Part shown: one piece after another, positions 62,122-64,000 of the stretch
Position numbering within the stretch: position 1 is the stretch's first letter
Layout of the letters: every line of letters begins with the position of its first letter
Assembly: GCA_029945425.1 (NCBI GenBank)
Contig: JAQSDV010000007.1
Location: 376,470 to 440,469, forward strand
Direction: 5' to 3'
Source of the DNA: a bacterium
GTDB lineage: Bacteria; Pseudomonadota; Alphaproteobacteria; Micavibrionales; UBA2020
DNA length: 64,000 bases
Notes under the pieces: generated by a model
What the model was told of the DNA's origin: nothing
What the model saw: only the letters and a program-made list of their open reading frames with translations
The model's database searches: none
Program-made: the position numbers and the translations under genes

Positions 62122-64000
62122 TTAGGTTTTCGGGGTTTCATCCATCAGCGCGCGGACAAGCGCGTCATGCTTGCTCTGGTAATAACGCGCCGCGTCGTCC
62201 AGTTGCTGGCTTGTCGTTTTGCGATAGTTGTCTTTTTCCTGCGTCAGTTTTTCGGCCGCGTCGGGTGCCGGTTTTTGCGCATGGCGCATCAGCGCCTGGA
62301 ACAACGGGTTATCATCATAAAGCGAGCTTGCCGTGCCGCCCTCTTTCTGGTCGTCATGCATGCGACGGCGGTCTTCAGGGTCCAGAGCCGCAATGCCAGC
62401 GCCATAAGCACCATCGAAGCCGTGTCCGCGCTCGACGCCGCCGCCTTCGCCGGCAAAGATGCCGTCCACATCCTGCTGCAAGTCCCCGCCCGTGAAGTCA
62501 ATCCCGCGCACGGTCGTCAGGATGTAATTGTCCAGCAAGCCAAGCTCGCCAAATCCCTGCGGAAGTCCGTTATCATCCTTCGGCTGCGGGGGAACCTCGT
62601 CGGGCTGTACGAATTCGTTGGTATCCAGCAGGTCAAATGTGAAGGTTTCCTGATAGGTATATTCGCCGTCGAAAGCCTGAAGGGTGACGGTATAGGATTT
62701 AATCGGCGTCGTTTCATAATCAAGCATCGCATTCACGACCAGGTCATTGCCGTTAATGGCGAAGATCGAGGGTGAGCCGACGAAGCTCCAGGTAAACGTC
62801 GCGTTGTCCGGATCGACCGCGTTCAGGAAACTCAAATGCCAGCCGAGCGGCGCATTCTCCGGGAAATAGGTGCGCGTGACGATGATATCCGAAGGCGGGT
62901 CATTGACGGGCGTAACTGTAATGACGAAATTTTCGGAGGGCAGGACCGTCGTGCCGTCGCGCAGCGCGAAGCGGAAGCTGTCGGCAATCGTCTCGCCGCC
63001 GTCATGCGTATACTGGATAAGGCCCGCCGCCAGTTCCGCTTGCGTGAATGACGTGATTGTCGCACCGGGGTTGGTCGTCAGCTCAAGGCGGCCATGCAGC
63101 GGCTGCTGGGTGATCGTATAGATAATATTGGCATCCGGCGTATCGACATCGGTCGCGCTCAGCTGCGCGGTCGTGATACCGACGGTGCCGCCTTCCAACA
63201 GCGTTACGCCGGTATTCGCCACCACCACGGGCGGATCGTCAACGGCTGTCACATCGATCGTGATCGTGTTCGGCGTTGCATCGAAATCAACACCGCCATT
63301 TGCCGTGCCGCCGTTATCCTGCACCTGGAAGTCGAAGGAAGCGTAAGAAGCACCGTTGTCGTTCAGCGCCGACAGGAAGGCAAGGCGGCCCGCCGCAATA
63401 TCAGCCGCGCTGATCACCTGACCAGCCGTCACTGCAACGCCGTTCAACGTCAGGCTACCGTTCAGGGGCAGCGTATTGATGGTCACCGACAACAACGTGT
63501 TCGCCGGGCTGTCAAGTACATCCGTCAGGCCGAAATTCGACGCGGTAAACACATGCGGTATGTCTTCCAGCGTTGTGATGGTACGGTCGGTACCGGAGGG
63601 CGCGTCGTTGATGCGTGTCACGTCGATCTGGATACGGTTCGGCGTCTGGTCGAGGTCGAAAGCACCGTTAGCCGTGCCGCCATCGTCCTGCAGCTGGAAG
63701 GTAAAGCCGGAATAATTTGTGCCCGCGCCATTCGCAACAGGCGTAAAGACCAACAGCCCTGCTGCGACATCGGCAGGATCAATGAACTGCCCTGCCGTCA
63801 CGGCAATGCCGCTCAGCGTCAGGCTGCCGCCAGCGGGCAGCGTCGTGATGCGGATCGCCAGAAGATTATTGACCGGCGTATCGTTCGGGTCGCTGAAGGT
63901 GAAATCCGACATCGCGAAGGCGTAGGAAGAATCCTCCAACAGCGAGACCGTTGCATTCGCGCCCGCGGGCGCGTCGTTGACGGAGGTGACGTCGAAGGTT
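62122..64000 (-). CDS. cadherin/CSPG-repeat surface protein, C-terminal part (runs off right edge)
   Basis: At least 626 residues, the 5' end lying beyond 64000. The frame stays open to the edge: residues before the TTG at 63939 read VTSVNDAPAGANATVSLLED, a normal repeat joint, so no start is in the window. Two ~110-residue repeats (TLPAGGSLTLSGIAVTAGQ and TLPLNGSLTLNGVAVTAGQ) precede a CSPG/cadherin-3-type repeat (GGTVGITTAQLSATDVDTPD...PLHGRLEL) and a cadherin-like domain (AVDPDNATFTWSF...YTVTLQAFDG). The last ~170 residues are charged and helical, ending ARYYQSKHDALVRALMDE, and do not look like an RTX secretion target. Probably a large surface or secreted adhesin. Confidence 0.9.
   Translation of the reverse strand, partial: TFDVTSVNDAPAGANATVSLLEDSSYAFAMSDFTFSDPNDTPVNNLLAIRITTLPAGGSLTLSGIAVTAGQFIDPADVAAGLLVFTPVANGAGTNYSGFTFQLQDDGGTANGAFDLDQTPNRIQIDVTRINDAPSGTDRTITTLEDIPHVFTASNFGLTDVLDSPANTLLSVTINTLPLNGSLTLNGVAVTAGQVISAADIAAGRLAFLSALNDNGASYASFDFQVQDNGGTANGGVDFDATPNTITIDVTAVDDPPVVVANTGVTLLEGGTVGITTAQLSATDVDTPDANIIYTITQQPLHGRLELTTNPGATITSFTQAELAAGLIQYTHDGGETIADSFRFALRDGTTVLPSENFVITVTPVNDPPSDIIVTRTYFPENAPLGWHLSFLNAVDPDNATFTWSFVGSPSIFAINGNDLVVNAMLDYETTPIKSYTVTLQAFDGEYTYQETFTFDLLDTNEFVQPDEVPPQPKDDNGLPQGFGELGLLDNYILTTVRGIDFTGGDLQQDVDGIFAGEGGGVERGHGFDGAYGAGIAALDPEDRRRMHDDQKEGGTASSLYDDNPLFQALMRHAQKPAPDAAEKLTQEKDNYRKTTSQQLDDAARYYQSKHDALVRALMDETPKT

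Overview
The window looks like the chromosome of an alphaproteobacterium, GC-rich in its genes, with AT-richer gaps between them. This rests on several alphaproteobacterial signatures: five copies of the general-stress promoter motif GGAAC-N16/17-CGTT, two CtrA-like TTAA-N7-TTAA sites, and a radical-SAM/UdgX pair. No rRNA, tRNA, CRISPR array, insertion sequence or phage module was recognised. The organism cannot be named more precisely from the sequence.

Layout. 0-3 kb: a TraB/ChaN-fold-like protein and formate-tetrahydrofolate ligase (fhs). 3-18.2 kb: two very large secreted RTX-type proteins (2626 and 1471 aa). Between them lie an ABC exporter and a LuxR-type regulator with a complete autoinducer-pocket signature. 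18.3-21 kb: a radical-SAM gene split by an apparent frameshift, followed by an UdgX-type uracil-DNA glycosylase fusion. 21-23.3 kb: a FecR-domain protein, a 694-base non-coding stretch and an HU/IHF-like protein. 23.4-26.8 kb: a SIS-domain protein, a PIG-L deacetylase and a MurQ-like protein, probably for amino-sugar or peptidoglycan-fragment metabolism. 26.8-34.3 kb: a pyroglutamyl peptidase, then a three-gene operon for NAD synthesis by the Preiss-Handler route. The last product of that operon fuses an NMN adenylyltransferase-like domain to glutamine-dependent NAD synthetase.

34.3-44.9 kb: a fatty-acid desaturase, an AI-2E-type permease, a hybrid histidine kinase with an OmpR-type regulator, and a cluster of small stress/envelope proteins (DUF1328, CsbD, DUF883, PRC-barrel, EF-hand, glycine-zipper lipoprotein, anti-sigma-like protein). 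Five transcription starts here carry near-ideal EcfG promoters, two pairs of them divergent, so this is probably one general-stress regulon. 44.9-50.3 kb: a four-gene operon of TelA plus three proteins I do not recognise; this is the best candidate for an undescribed system. 50.5-55.5 kb: proB-proA-ppc, with overlapping reading frames. 55.5-64 kb: a TrmH-family rRNA methyltransferase, an ABC-F ATPase, a flavoprotein, a lipoprotein, a second ABC exporter, and the 3' part of a cadherin/CSPG-repeat surface protein that runs off the right edge.

Two genes (radical SAM; pncB) have reading-frame breaks at short A runs. Both would be repaired by a single A, so sequencing error should be excluded before either is called biological.
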